64,000 nucleotides of DNA, from positions 8,131,704 to 8,195,703 of the forward strand of contig NC_088304.1 in the NCBI RefSeq assembly GCF_032854445.1, written 5' to 3'. This DNA comes from Liolophura sinensis (taxonomy: Eukaryota > Mollusca > Polyplacophora > Chitonida > Chitonidae). Positions 1 through 11,312 of the stretch are shown one piece after another. How positions within the stretch are numbered: position 1 is the first letter of the stretch; the number at the start of each line of letters is the position of its first letter. The translations under genes were made by a program, and so were the position numbers. The notes under the pieces are model-generated. The model was not told the DNA's origin, ran no database searches, and saw nothing but the letters and a program-made list of their open reading frames with translations.

Positions 1-374
1 TGAAATTAGGCTTGGGCACGCAAAAATGATCTTTAACTACTATGGCAGCACAAGTTAAAAACATAATCTGAAACGACTGCTCTGAGGAAGAGACCGCTGG
101 AAGAATCTGAATTACGTGCCAAACATTGCTGGGACCAAGATGAGGAGACACAAATGCGTGAGTTAATTGATCAAGGCCTGGTTTCTGTTTAATATGAACA
201 TATTTTATTGTGCTGAACAAAGGGATTGGGAAAAGGTCTGGCTTGGGATGTAATACCCAGCAATTCCCATCAAACCCACAGCTGTCATGGTGAAGTTGAT
301 GGACATTCACAGGAAAGGTTAAATATGTATGTACATGTACATGTAACTGTATGCTAGGGATTTCATATCATACT

Positions 375-600
375 TAAACAATTTTTCAGTTATATGGTCA
401 CGAGGTTTTTGTACATATAGGCTGTGCCCTCTGGTGACAGGACAAGTCCATGTGCTGCTACCACTGATATATCCTGCCCAAGACACCAGACACCCTACCC
501 AGTCACATTATACTAACACCCGGCCAACCACTCCTGTTTCCTTGCTCTAAACTCTCAGTGCTGAGTTCCAAGTGAATTTCTACATCTTTATATCCCAACT
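375..600. mobile_element. Degenerate SINE-like fragment (family B, variant tail)
   Basis: The segment with acaggacaagtccatgtgct, the 'accactgatatatcctgccc' part and 'ctctcagtgctgagttccaa' corresponds to the same parts of the better copy at 37283-37510. The two are diverged versions of one dispersed repeat. It lies just left of the RMND1 junction array, within the same intron. The first 370 bases of the window show no other feature I can identify. Confidence 0.45.
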
Positions 601-639
601 AAAATTGGAGGAATCATTTGTATTACATACATTTGTATT

Positions 640-2345
640 AAAACACTAGAGAGAATCTGTCAACACCTAACCTTCAGGCAGACTTAAGGGGAGACAGAGG
701 CCCTAACGTTCTAAAACACTGTAGGGAAAGTGTTAACACCTAACTGTCAAACAGATTTGAGACAAAATAAAGGCCTGCTGTTCTAAAATACTGTAGAGAA
801 GGTGTTTACACCTAACCTTCAGTCAGGCTTGAGCCAAAACAGTTAGGCGGCTGTTCTAAAACACTACAGAGAAAGTGTTAATGTCTAACCTTCCGGCAGA
901 CTTGAGATGAGACAGAGGTCCTGTTGTTCTAAAACACTGTAGAAAAAGTGTTACCACCTAACCTTCCGGCACACTTGAGATGAGATTGAGGCCCTCCTGT
1001 TCTAAAACACTGTAGAAAAAGTGTTACCACCTAACCTTCTGGCACACTTGAGACGAAATAGAGGTCCTGCTGTTCTAAAACACTGTAGAACAAGTGTGAC
1101 CACCTAACCTTCGGGCAGACTTGAGACGAGATAGAGGCCCTGTTGTTCTAAAACACTGTAGAAAAAGTGTTACCACCTAGCCTTCGGGCAGACTTGAGAC
1201 GAGATAGAGGTCCTCCTGTTCTAAATCACTGTAGAAAAAGTGTTAACACCTACCCTTCCGGCACACTTGAGACGAGACAGAGGCCCTGCTGTTCTAAAAA
1301 ACTGTAGAAAAAGTTTTAACACCTAACCTTCGGGCAGACTTGAGACGAGATAGAGTGAGTGCTTGGGGTTTAACGTCGTACTCAACAACTGAGACGAGAT
1401 AGAGGCCCTGCTGTTCTAAAACACTGTAGAAAAAGTGTTAACACCTAACCTTCGGGCAGGCTTGAGACGAGATAGAGGTCCTGCTGTTCTAAAACACTGT
1501 AGAAAAAGTGTTACCACCTAACCTTCGGGCAGACTTGAGACGAGATAGAGGCCCTCCTGTTCTAAAACACTGTAGAAAAAGTGTTAACACCTAACCTTCG
1601 GGCAGACTTGAGACGAGATAGAGTGAGTGCTTGGGGTTTAACGTCGTACTCAACAACTGAGACGAGATAGAGGCCCTGCTGTTCTAAAACACTGTAGAAA
1701 AAGTGTTAACACCTAACCTTCGGGCAGGCTTGAGACGAGATAGAGGTCCTGCTGTTCTAAAACACTGTAGAAAAAGTGTTACCACCTAACCTTCGGGCAG
1801 ACTTGAGACGAGATAGAGGCCCTCCTGTTCTAAAACACTGTAGAAAAAGTGTTAACACCTAACCTTCCGGCAGACTTGAGACGAGACAGAGGCCCTCCTC
1901 TTCTAAAACACTGTAGAAAAAGTGTTAACACCTAACCTTCGGGCAGACTTGAGATGAGATAGAGGCCCTCCTGTTCTAAAAAACTGTAGAAATAGTGTTA
2001 CCACCTAACCTTCAGGCAGACTTGAGACGAGACAGAGGTCCTGCTGTTCTAAAACACAGTAGAAGAAGTGTTACCATCTAACCTTCGGGCAGACTTGAGA
2101 CGAGATAGAGGCCCTGCTGTTCTAAAACACTGTAGAAAAAGTGTTACCACCTAACCTTCGGGCAGACTTGAGACGAGATAGAGGCCCTGCTGTTTTAAAT
2201 CACTGTAGAACAAGTGTTACCACCTAACCTTCGGGCAGACTTGAGATGAGATAGAGGCCCTCCTGTTCTAAAACACTGCAGAAAAAGTGTTAACCCCTAA
2301 CCTTTGGGCAGACTTGAGACGAGATAGAGGCCCTGCTGTTCTAAT
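640..2345 (-). repeat. 76-bp tandem array made from the RMND1 exon B donor junction
   Basis: About 22 copies of a unit of roughly 76 bp run from exon B at 2302-2345 leftwards into the intron. Read on the minus strand, each unit holds the coding tail (GAACAGCAGGGCCTC...CTGCCCGAAG), the donor G|GTTAGGTG, about 30 bases of intron, and a pyrimidine-rich ctttttctacag that looks like an acceptor. The copies at 640-900 are the most diverged. Two units, at 1356 and 1624, carry the same 35-base insertion of a SINE end, so a block of 268 bp was itself duplicated. Confidence 0.9.
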
Positions 2346-2464
2346 GCTGTGCTCAAATCTTCCAGGTGATACTCCTCTGATGTGGCATAAGCTGTCACCT
2401 CATACACTTGGTCCTGACACAACAAACAGAATTCAGGACTTTTGTCAAGACACAGTTTATTCAA
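2302..2464 (-). CDS. RMND1: RMND1 exon B, start of the conserved region
   Basis: This exon encodes about 54 residues including VTAYATSEEYHLEDLSTAL and VSSLPK. It aligns well with the human RMND1 segment that reads, from memory, CTAFATADEYHLGNLS followed by VTSLPRD. This stretch precedes the DUF155 core, which must lie left of the window. The exon ends at CCCAAAG|GTTAGG in phase 1, so the next codon begins with G, which fits the Asp that follows SLPR in human. The upstream boundary is less sure: I chose the acceptor after TACCAG because it keeps phase 0 with the previous exon, but its pyrimidine tract is poor. The last 45 or so bases of this exon plus the first 31 of the intron are the unit of the tandem array at 640-2345. 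Confidence 0.8.
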
Positions 2465-3068
2465 CTGGTACACTTCTGATGAACTCCTTGGCAACCCCCA
2501 AATGAACAACAGGCATTTTCACCTAAAGTTTGGTATATAAAAATCCATTTTTTTTCAGCACATAAAGGCATTAAAATGATAATTTTGAGATCAATACTTA
2601 AATTTTGCTGATAAGAAATTAACCTAACTCTACAAAAAAATATTAAGCAGCCATGTAATGAATCAATTAGAATCAGGCAAAATGGTTAACTTGAAAAATT
2701 TTAAACTTCAGGTGAAAACAAAGTAATAGGTCTACATGATAATTGTCAACACACACACACAAAAAATGCATAAAACCAGCCTCATTATCTAGAGATTTTA
2801 AATGCCATATTACTCAGATTAATAAACTGTTTATAAATATTTTTCACACTTTAACAGTATATACAGGGGTGGTTAATTATGTATATATAATAAATATAGA
2901 TACTAATCTTTTAGCAATAATTAATCCTCATTTAACTCTACAGAATCTCTTAATGCCACTAATATACATGGTTAACACCTAGAGCTTACAGTTAAAATGT
3001 GCAACAAATAAGAGTGACTTGTGGCAGCGCTTCACTGACTTCTACAGACAAAACCTAACAACAAATAC
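2465..3068 (-). other. RMND1 intron A
   Basis: This AT-rich intron separates the two RMND1 exons. It has GTATTTG at its 5' end and TACCAG at its 3' end on the minus strand. It contains a short CA run at 2750 and no repeat or RNA structure I can identify. Confidence 0.6.
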
Positions 3069-3383
3069 CTTGTCCCTAGATCTTGACACAGCCACTTTCT
3101 TCTTAGCGGGTCTCTTTGCTATCACAGCTTGTACATTTTTCTGTATGCTGTTTGCTATGGGAGGGGCGAATAACTCTGTTGTGGAGTTGAAAAGCCTTAC
3201 ACACCCAACAGAAATCCGAGTCTGTAGAAATGGTTCCGAAGCTCTCAGTAAACCGTTTCCAGCATTTTCAGTCCGTGTATAACAAGACCCAAACCGACAT
3301 ATATTTGTATATAATGGTGGACGATATATGCAGGCTTTTAGCCATAGCCTTGCTGGCTTTATCAACGTCTGAAGCGGCTTCAT
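3069..3383 (-). CDS. RMND1: RMND1 exon with start codon and mitochondrial presequence
   Basis: This is the N-terminal coding exon (105 codons) of the homologue of RMND1, a mitochondrial inner-membrane protein needed for mitochondrial translation. The first 40 or so residues are rich in Lys, Arg, Leu and Ala with no acidic residue, as expected for a mitochondrial presequence. The second half (FNSTTELFAPP, then a KRPAKKK cluster) matches the layout of human RMND1 between its presequence and conserved region, as I recall it. The exon ends at GACAAG|GTATTTG in phase 0, and the next exon can begin in phase 0. The ATG at 3383 is the only Met before the conserved part. A strong acceptor (ttcttttccag) just upstream at 3454 suggests that the start codon lies inside a larger second or third exon with spliced 5' UTR. 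A second reading frame overlaps this exon. Identity is moderately to well supported, mainly by the next exon. Confidence 0.7.
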
Positions 3384-3453
3384 CTCTGGGTTCCTGCTTA
3401 ACCTCTGTGTTATAACAGACGATCTCCTTCACGACTGGACATTTTACTCTTAT
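3268..3453 (-). CDS. Alternative frame overlapping the RMND1 start exon, unrecognised
   Basis: A good acceptor (ttcttttccag) opens an exon whose other reading frame runs 61 codons from IRVKCPVVKEIV through VKQEPRDEAASDVDKASKAM to a TGA at 3268. It overlaps the first 116 bases of the RMND1 frame, offset by one base. The first 40 codons look protein-like: mixed charge, normal codon choice and a helix-like Lys/Glu/Ala pattern. The last 20 look less so. Phases fit the two small upstream exons at 4956-4983 and 5311-5342, giving an 81-residue product. I do not recognise it. It could be an upstream ORF in the RMND1 leader, a separate small gene, or a chance open frame. Confidence 0.35.
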   Translation of the reverse strand: MRVKCPVVKEIVCYNTEVKQEPRDEAASDVDKASKAMAKSLHISSTIIYKYMSVWVLLYTD

Positions 3454-4955
3454 CTGGAAAAGAATAATGGTTAAATAAGCTTACAAATTCATCTTTCCAA
3501 CAATGAAAATGTCTAGAATTGTACATCTAGTATTATTTGCATAGTCTAATCACAATCTACATCTAAGTCATTTATCCTTTATAAATTATACTTACATACC
3601 ACACATATACATGTATGCCATAACTCAAACAGCCAAATCTCATACGTGATAAGTGAAATAATCATTTATGCATTTAAACAGATTTAAATTAAGAAACATA
3701 TGCCACACTCAGCACTGTTTTCAAAAATATTTCACATATACATGATATACCACAGCAGTTGGTGTCACAGGTGGAGGAAACTACATCAAAGTCTAACGAA
3801 TCTTCCCCACGTGTAATGAACACATATTGATGATGGGATCAATCAATCAGCCATAGCAAGGCTATGGCTAAAAGCCTGCATCAAAAACACAACCTGATGA
3901 GTTGTGATCACATGCAGCTACAGTAACTACATCAAAAACTGCAGTGGTAAAGGACAAAAGTCTGGTAATGGCCGTAATTTTACATTAAAAATGACGCTGA
4001 AGCAGCAGACTGACGCTCAAGTTAGTGTGTTAGGTAAGGTCATGATCCATTATGAGTACAGCTAACAAGACATGTAGGCTGTACACTGTGTCTCAGTGCA
4101 AGACTCCTAAAAACTGCATGAGTGAGGGTCATAATATGCAAATAATCTTATGCATCTTGTTTTACTAAACTACAACTCTTCTGCACAGAAAAGGGGCAAA
4201 ATATCGCACAACACATTCGATTACATTTCACATTATATCTGGGCCGCTCAAATCAGAGCTACACATACTGGCGAATAGACAGGGAAAGACAGTGTTATAA
4301 TACTGTGTTATGTCTGAATTTTAAAATAGCACATCAATTGTTTTGAAACCGTATTCTACAGTGAAGTAAAAGTATGAAGTGCCTGATGCTTTTTGACTAA
4401 CAAGGAACTGTCACAAAAAAAATGTCTCCATCGTGACAGCTGCTAGTAGAGCACAAAAGCGAGATATCATGGAATTACCACTTGTATACGCCATGGTTGA
4501 GATAAAAAAAAATCCAGAAGAATAGTTGCAAAGCTGTTGGCGAATGTAATTTGACAGGTAAGTTTTGGCTCATATTTCAGTTCCCTCACAGAAATTTTAG
4601 TATGGATGTCTGCTCGGCTGCGAACTAGACCTTAACCAATATTAAAAGTTCACAGCTGATTTCCTGGCTAGGTAACATTACTGAATATTTGTTCTTGAAT
4701 GTAGTTTCTTCAACATCAGTTTATTGGTCCCTCATTTCACCGTTCAGGACAAAAATCAGATAGAGTGTAAATATAAATGCAGTGCTTGGAGGCTTCTTGG
4801 GAATCGTCTCAGATTCTCACATCAGACTTGTTCTGAATTAAATTTGGCTGATGTAACGCCAGGTATCTTAGTGGTTGGAGTTGGAATTTATCTAGTTTCC
4901 ACTATAGTTTCATGCTTGTTTGGACTTACTAGTGATGACACATGGGAACACCTAC

Positions 4956-4983
4956 CTGGAATTGATAGCTGAGACGACTGTGA
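4956..4983 (-). CDS. Candidate 28-base microexon upstream of RMND1
   Basis: The segment is flanked by ttgtctgtccgtag on the acceptor side and by CCAG|GTAGGT on the donor side. Entering in phase 2 from the exon at 5311-5342, it reads HSRLSYQFQ and leaves in phase 0, which is the phase needed by the open frame at 3453. Phase agreement at both ends is the only support. It may equally be an untranslated leader exon of RMND1. Confidence 0.3.
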
Positions 4984-5310
4984 CTACGGACAGACAAATT
5001 ATTTGGTGCCCAGCAGTGGTATACTGAAGCCAGGAAGGGAAGTACGGAGGTGTTCAAGGTAAGCTTATGTAACAAGACAGGGCTGTGATAGTATGCGTAT
5101 CACAGCCCTACAGAGCTACAGGTATCTACGCTTTTGTTAGCAGAGAAGCAGACGACGAAAAATCTGTCTGAGATTACCAGGTGAATAAACATGACCAGTG
5201 AGGTGACATCCCAGCAGTCGTACACAGAATACTTCCCCTGTTTAAGATTTGTCAAGTGTTTAGTTTTCTGCAGAGAGGGTGACAAATAATGACCAAACAA
5301 ACACACTTAC

Positions 5311-5342
5311 CCCACATCTTTCTGCTTTGTGGGGGCTGGCAT
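5311..5342 (-). CDS. Candidate first exon upstream of RMND1 (MPAPTKQKDVG)
   Basis: An ATG in a good initiation context (GCCAAGATGCC) is followed by ten more residues and a consensus donor (GTGGG|GTAAGTG). A CCAAT box on the same strand (ATCCAATCAG) lies about 40 bases upstream, as for a promoter-proximal first exon. It could start an 81-residue product through the exons at 4956 and 3453, or be part of the 5' leader of RMND1. I see no TATA box and cannot place the transcription start. Confidence 0.4.
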
Positions 5343-5399
5343 CTTGGCTAGAACGCATACGCAACAGGTTACCTTGCTGATTGGATGAAATGCATGACG

Positions 5400-6239
5400 A
5401 TCAAGGGGGATAACCTTTACGCCGTGTGGCTCAAGGGGAAATACTCATGATTGATCCGGAGAAACCCGCGATTTCTCATCAAGTGAAATCCAGTTGTAAC
5501 ATCTATTTATAAAATGCTGACGCATAGGACATATTTGTGAATTTTGCCAAGCTGGAGTGCATAAAGCTATAAAAGGCTCTTGAAAATGCAAATGGACAGA
5601 ACTAGAACGGAAATGTGACTGTGTGGACAATAAAAATAGAATTTTGACAAACCCATCATTTTTTAAGCTTAAGAAAACCTAGTTTAGCTGAGTGAATACT
5701 CATGAAAAGTGTTAAACTCATGAAAAAGGCCAGTGGAAGCATTCTCAACTTCCTGTAGTTGCCTGACAAAACCGAACAACAGCTGCTAACCAAAATACAG
5801 TAGGATTGTGGGCGAACATGTAGATTGAGGTCTTCACTAAGAGAGATATCCACAACCAGTGATCCAGGACAGGCCTGGCCCTGGGATCACGAAGAGATCT
5901 CAGACTTATGTCAAAATTTCAGTCATTAAACTTGGTATGTTCCTTTCAGTTATTTTAACTGAAATTTGTTTTAGAGTAACATACCCCGAATTTATGCTGT
6001 CAAGCAATATTTTGACGTGAGAAATAACAATTTTAAAGTGATTTGAAATTTTTTACTTGTGTGATCCAAGATCACTTCCTAATTCCGGGGCCTGGTACTC
6101 ATCATGGCAAACTTACAGTATAAAGTCAAAGTGATCACAGAATGTTGGTGGATAGTGAGGAATGGTTGGGTGGAGTGTGGTGAGTGGAGAGTGGTTACTG
6201 CTTATACTCAAGCATATGTTCTATTAATGTGATGGTTAT
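5400..6239. other. Upstream non-coding DNA
   Basis: The stretch is AT-rich and unique-looking. I see no conserved exon. Short ORFs here have no protein-like composition and no flanking splice sites I trust. Confidence 0.5.
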
Positions 6240-6392
6240 ACTGGCTTGCTCTCTGGTGGTAGGCCTACATGAAACCTGTGGATGGTTGTGGGTTTCCTCA
6301 GACACTGCCTCGGTTTCCTCCTATCATAATGCTGATCGTCATTGCAGAAGTGAAATCTTTGGTGTAAAACACCAATTAATTAAATAAATAAT
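6240..6392 (+). mobile_element. SINE-like element, family A (truncated)
   Basis: The body contains gtggatggttgtgggtttcc, tcctcctatcataatgctga, agaagtgaaat, and a tail of tgtaaaacaccaattaatta followed by AAATAAATAA. This is the 3' half of the commonest dispersed family in the window. The tRNA-like head is missing. Confidence 0.8.
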
Positions 6393-6844
6393 AAATTGAT
6401 ATGATTTTAGGCACTGGGCCAAACATGAATGAAACCATTGCTGTCTTTGCCAGCCATCTGATGAACCTCTTGATAAAATGCCAAGTAGCGATTCAAATTT
6501 CTGACCAACTGCTAACTAAATTCGAAATTGTCCAAGATTGCTCTGATTTTAGGTTGGCAAAATTATGTTCAGCCAAAGATGGCCCCAAACCTGTGTCAGA
6601 GGGCGCTCCATTCAAAAACCTGATGCAGTTGCTGTTGCATTATGTCACGGTGTTCGAGACAAAAATTGCCTGTCAAGTGTATCTCCACAACCTTGAGTTT
6701 GCAGTCACACATTTTCCGCATCTTTCTTTCTGAGGATTATTGCAAGCACATCAATCGGTTATTTTCCATTCAGCATCAAGATTCTTTGGTAATTCTCACT
6801 GTAGGCTTCTGTCAGCCTTGACATATGTGACATGGGCATGTTCA

Positions 6845-7455
6845 CTTACCATGCCTGCTGGATTGCAACTTGTTCATTAATACCATGCCTGCTGGATTGC
6901 AACTTGTTCATAAATACCATGCCTGCTAGATTGCAACTTGTTCATTAATACCATGCCTGCTGGATTGCAACTTGTTCATCAATACTATGCCTGCAGGATT
7001 GCAACTTGTTCATAAATACCATGCATGCTGGATTGCAACTTGTTCATTAATAACATGCCTGCTGGATTGCAACTTGTTCATTAATACCATGCCTGCTGGA
7101 TTGCAACTTGTTCGTCAATACTGTGCCTGCAGGATTGCAACTTGTTCATTAATACTATGCCTGCTGGATTGCAACTTGTTCATTAATACCATGCCTGCAG
7201 GATTGCAACTTGTTCATTAATACCATGCCTGCTGGATTGCAACTTGTTCATTAATACCATGCCTTCTGGATTGCAACTTGTTCATTAATACCATGCCTGC
7301 TGGACTGCAACTTGTTCATCAATACTATGCCTGCAGGATTGCAGCTTGTTCATTAATACCATGCCTGCTGGATTGCAACTTGTTCATTAACACCATGCCT
7401 GCTGGATTGCAACTTGTTCATTAATACCATGCCTGCAGGATTGCTTCTTGTTTAA
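6845..7455. repeat. 34-bp tandem array
   Basis: About 18 copies of a 34-bp unit containing catgcctgctggattgcaac, with the spacer alternating between cattaatac and catcaatac. Copy differences are mostly single substitutions. The 82-codon plus-strand ORF here is only the repeat read through. Confidence 0.9.
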
Positions 7456-8089
7456 TTGACTGAGGGAGGCCAGAGTGTCTCGTTTAAACCATCAACTCCC
7501 ATATGTTTTGTTGATACTTTTAATTTGTTGTTTGAAACAAGTTTTAACTTAGACAATCGTGGTCAGAAACTGGAGTAATTTAGCCCAGGGTAAACCACTG
7601 ACATGACTGATCTTTGGCAAGCAAGTGATAAAACTTTCCCACAGATGTACTTATACATGTATATACCATAGTGGCAGAGGTCAGAGTGGTTTTCATTGGC
7701 TGTTCAGACTGTGCAAATGGTCACATGACCACCATAGACCACCATAGGCTTATTGTCACCTAGCGATTCAAAGGCAACTGAGTCATGGCCCGCTCCGTTG
7801 TACAAACTTTAAGCCTTATTTGTAATGGAAGACAAATCTTACACGTATTTTGAGAGGGGGGAGGTGTGAGCCAGCATTTACCCCAGAAAGATGGAGTTAG
7901 AGGAAGCCTCCACCCTGAATGTGTTCAAATAAAGGAAATGAAACCATGGTCCTATCCATGCAGCCACATATATGTACATATCGTGACTTCTGAGATATGG
8001 AAGTATGACGTTAAACCCCAAGCACTTACTCACCCACTCTGAGATATGGTGTCCAAATGCAGAACCTGATGCCCTCATGTTAAGGGATG
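7456..8089. other. Non-coding spacer with a SINE end
   Basis: Unique-looking sequence. At 8008-8035 is 'acgttaaaccccaagcactt', the end of dispersed family B in reverse orientation. No coding signal seen. Confidence 0.5.
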
Positions 8090-8530
8090 TAAGCAATGGG
8101 AAGAGGGGTATACCCAGTGGGGAGAGGTATATAACAAGTCTGAAGAGAGGTATACTACATGGGAAGAGGGGTATAACAAGTAGAAAGAGGAATATAACAG
8201 ATGCGAAAAAGGGATACGACAGGTGGGAAGACAAGTATAACAAGTGGGAAGAGGGGTATAACAAGTGCAAAGAAAGATGTATGTATAATGGGTGGGAAGA
8301 GAGGTGTGTGTATAATGGGTGGGAAGACAGGTGTGTGTATAATGGGTGGGAAGAGAGGTGTGTGTATAATGGGTGGGAAGAGAGGTGTGTGTATAATGGG
8401 TGGGAAGACAGGTGTGTGTATAATGGGTGGGAAGAGAGGTGTGTGTATAATGGGTGGGAAGAGAGGTGTGTGTATAATGGGTGGGAAGAGAAGTACGTGT
8501 GTAACAGGTGAGAAGAGAGGTGTATATGTA
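8090..8530. repeat. 27-bp tandem array
   Basis: The core at 8268-8515 has nine copies of a 27-bp unit (gggtgggaagagaggtgtgt plus gtataat). Degenerate, shorter units extend left to 8090. The period is a multiple of three, so both strands are open and give nine-residue repeats such as VFPPIIHTP; these do not look like real proteins. Confidence 0.9.
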
Positions 8531-10700
8531 ACAGGTAGAAATAGGGTCATCAGGGCAATTAACACAGGTACACAGACATGTTCACCTGAGCTCTGCCAGA
8601 TTAATACAGCACGTTGATTGCTAGCGTTGTTTAGGTAATATATCATTGGCAGAATAATGGCATGTAAATCAAAGAAATGAACAGATGACAATAACAAACA
8701 AACTAGAATGAATCATAGTTGAGAGGTTTATTGGCTTTCCAGTATATGATCACTGCTGCAGGTGACTGGCTAGTGACTGGCATAATGATATTATAATGAC
8801 ACATTAAAACATCTAACCCTTATATGCACGTGTGTGAGCTACATGTAGCTGTAACCAAAAGCTGTGATGATGTTAATGGGCAATACTGTCCATGCACCAT
8901 GCACTGTTACATGTACATGTAGTTGTGGATTTGCTGTTCAGTTCTGCTTGGCTTTTCACAGTATCATGGAACAACTGCAGATTGGTTAACAGGTGCTCTG
9001 TACATCTGAAAATTATACCGTGTGGCTTACTATTTCACAGCAATGTGAGGCCCAAACACATTAGTAGAGGGCCATTATTTAAACAAAACTGCTGGATATC
9101 TATATAACACAACAACTATTCTGCTAAAAGAAATTTACAAAAAAAAAAAAAAAAAAAAAAAAAAACAATATATGAAAGGGTTTTATTCAGTTTTCATTCT
9201 GTTAATCAGAATTCATATTAAAACAGTCAAAAAATTTTAAAAAAATAAATTAAAAAAAAAATTATGAAAGGGTTTCATTCAGTTTTCATTTTATCAATCA
9301 GAATTCATATAATAAAAAAGTCAACCTTAGCATTACTCTATCAAGTCTCTAAAACTGTGTATAAACCTTCAAACTGTCAAATTTTGACATTTCCTAAGTA
9401 CATGTGTACATGCACAGTTGTATATGACTGCTTCTACAATTTCGACTGTTTAATTTTGTGTCTGGTATAAGTCATACCACCACCTGATATCCATACTGGC
9501 AATGATGGATTCATCAGTATAGCACAGGTATGTTTCAGAGATCAGAGGTCACCATGTGGAAATGATTCAATGGGATTTTCAATAATGTCAATACATTTAT
9601 GCCTTAAAAATGTTACATTGTAATTTCATGGACAAATCACCAACTTCCACCAATTATTATATCAATAAATCTTTACACTTGCCTTTTAGCAAGCCATGTT
9701 ATGCTATACTTATAAAAATTAACTACCTTTCTAATCATATTAAAAGCACTATGTCCAACCCTATGCTAGCATATAAAATATAGATTACTTTATGTTAGCT
9801 AAAACAACTGTACTACTCTAACAGCTATAAACTAGTCATTTACTTTCAACTCCACCTAAAATGTAATCATACATTTCAAACATTAACAAAAGTTGCTGCA
9901 AGTACATATTTTGGAAAACAATTGAGTACATATGAAAAGCAAATACGTGTACATTTAAAAAATAAATTCAAAGTAAAGTACATCTTACCCAGTTTTTAAT
10001 ATTTTATATATAAATAACATACACGTCTCCCTTATTACAACATAGCATGATATCACGATATCACGACTGCGTTTCACTAATTCCCCACCAAGCCGCTGCG
10101 AACGCCTGTATTGAACTTCTCAGTGAAAATAAAGACCTCTGTGTGGATCTGTGTCAAAACATTGTAACAAGAGAAAGGTGTATACATAATCCATGAAGAG
10201 TATTACCATAATGAACACAGGTAGCCACAATAATGAAATAAACATATATAAATATGCTTAGAACAGTGATATGAGATCTGAATGACATGTATACAAAGTA
10301 GGATATGTAAATTATAGATATGAACGTCCTTAAAACATGTAATATACATGGAGTGTAGTAAGGCAACATGAAGATATAAATACGCAAATGGAAAGCATAA
10401 AAGCCAGTTCTTTGTTCTGAAGTACATGTACATGGGCATGTTTATGCATTAAATAATAAAAATGTTGAAATCAAGCTTTGGCTTAAATAACAATATACAG
10501 GTTATCTTTTGGTATACAGATTCTTGCTATGTCACCGTGTTAATGATCATGACATGCTGTCATTCACCTTTATAATTGCATGTCAGGTGAGATGGGACTG
10601 GACATTTTCAGGTAGGGCCTCACCTCATGACAGGCCACGACTGGACACCTCTATAGCAGAACATCACTTTAATGAATCATTATTGTCTGTTCAGGGACCT
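8531..10700. other. AT-rich non-coding stretch
   Basis: It holds a run of about 26 A at 9139-9164, followed by a short duplicated segment (tatgaaagggttttattcag at 9171, repeated with changes near 9264). The rest is AT-rich with no exon or RNA gene that I can support. Confidence 0.5.
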
Positions 10701-11312
10701 CACCCGACATGAGTTCATGATTTTGTTACTCCTTACAACTTCATGAATTTGTTACTCCATACGAGTTCATGGTTTTGTTACTCCATCTGAGCTCATGATT
10801 TTGTTACTCCATCTGAGTTCATGGTTTTGTTACTCCATCTGAGCTCATGATTTTGTTACTCCATCTGAGCTCATGGTTTTGTTACTCCATCTGAGCTCAT
10901 GATTTTGTTACTCCTTACAACTTCATGGTTTTGTTACTCCTTACAAGCTCATGATTTTGTTACTCCTTACAAGTTCATGATTTTGTTACTCCATCTGAGC
11001 TCATGATTTTGTTACTCCAAGAGCTCATGATTTTGTTTTTTCCATCTGATCTTTTGCCTTTTTTTAGTCCATATGAGTTCATGATTTTGATACTGAGTGT
11101 GAGTTTATGATTACTCCATAGGAGTTCATGATTTTGTTACTCCATGAGTTCATGATTTTGTTTTTTCCATCTGATCTTTTGCCTTTTTTTTTAGTCCATA
11201 TGAGTTCATGATTTTGATACTGAGTGTGAGTTTATGATTACTCCATAGGAGTTCATGATTTTGTTACTCCATGAGTTCATGATTTTGATACTCTATATGA
11301 GCTCATGACTAA
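10700..11312. repeat. 26-bp tandem array with a larger duplicated block
   Basis: The unit contains gagttcatgattttgttact. About 20 copies are present, with flanking variation between ccatct and ccttacaa. A block of about 125 bp with the odd segment ccatctgatcttttgccttt appears twice (near 11040 and 11167), showing later block duplication. Confidence 0.9.

Noticed and set aside
3019-3282. Plus-strand ORF with a membrane-like segment (FFLAGLFAITACTFFCMLFA)
   Set aside because: It is the antisense of the RMND1 start exon; the hydrophobic stretch comes from the complement of Lys/Arg-rich codons.
4471-4557. Plus-strand candidate first exon (MELPLVYAMVEIKK...) ending at a good donor GACAG|GTAAGT
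   Set aside because: The frame stops after 18 codons unless one base is removed from an A run, and I found no convincing next exon.
4724-4972. Plus-strand ORF with a possible membrane segment (PGILVVGVGIYLVSTIVSC)
   Set aside because: No clear splice sites or family match. It lies opposite the candidate microexon. It remains possible but I cannot support it.
8155-8697. 180-codon ORF with VFPPIIHTP repeats resembling a proline-rich secreted protein
   Set aside because: 27-bp satellite read-through; the plus strand is open in two frames over the same interval.
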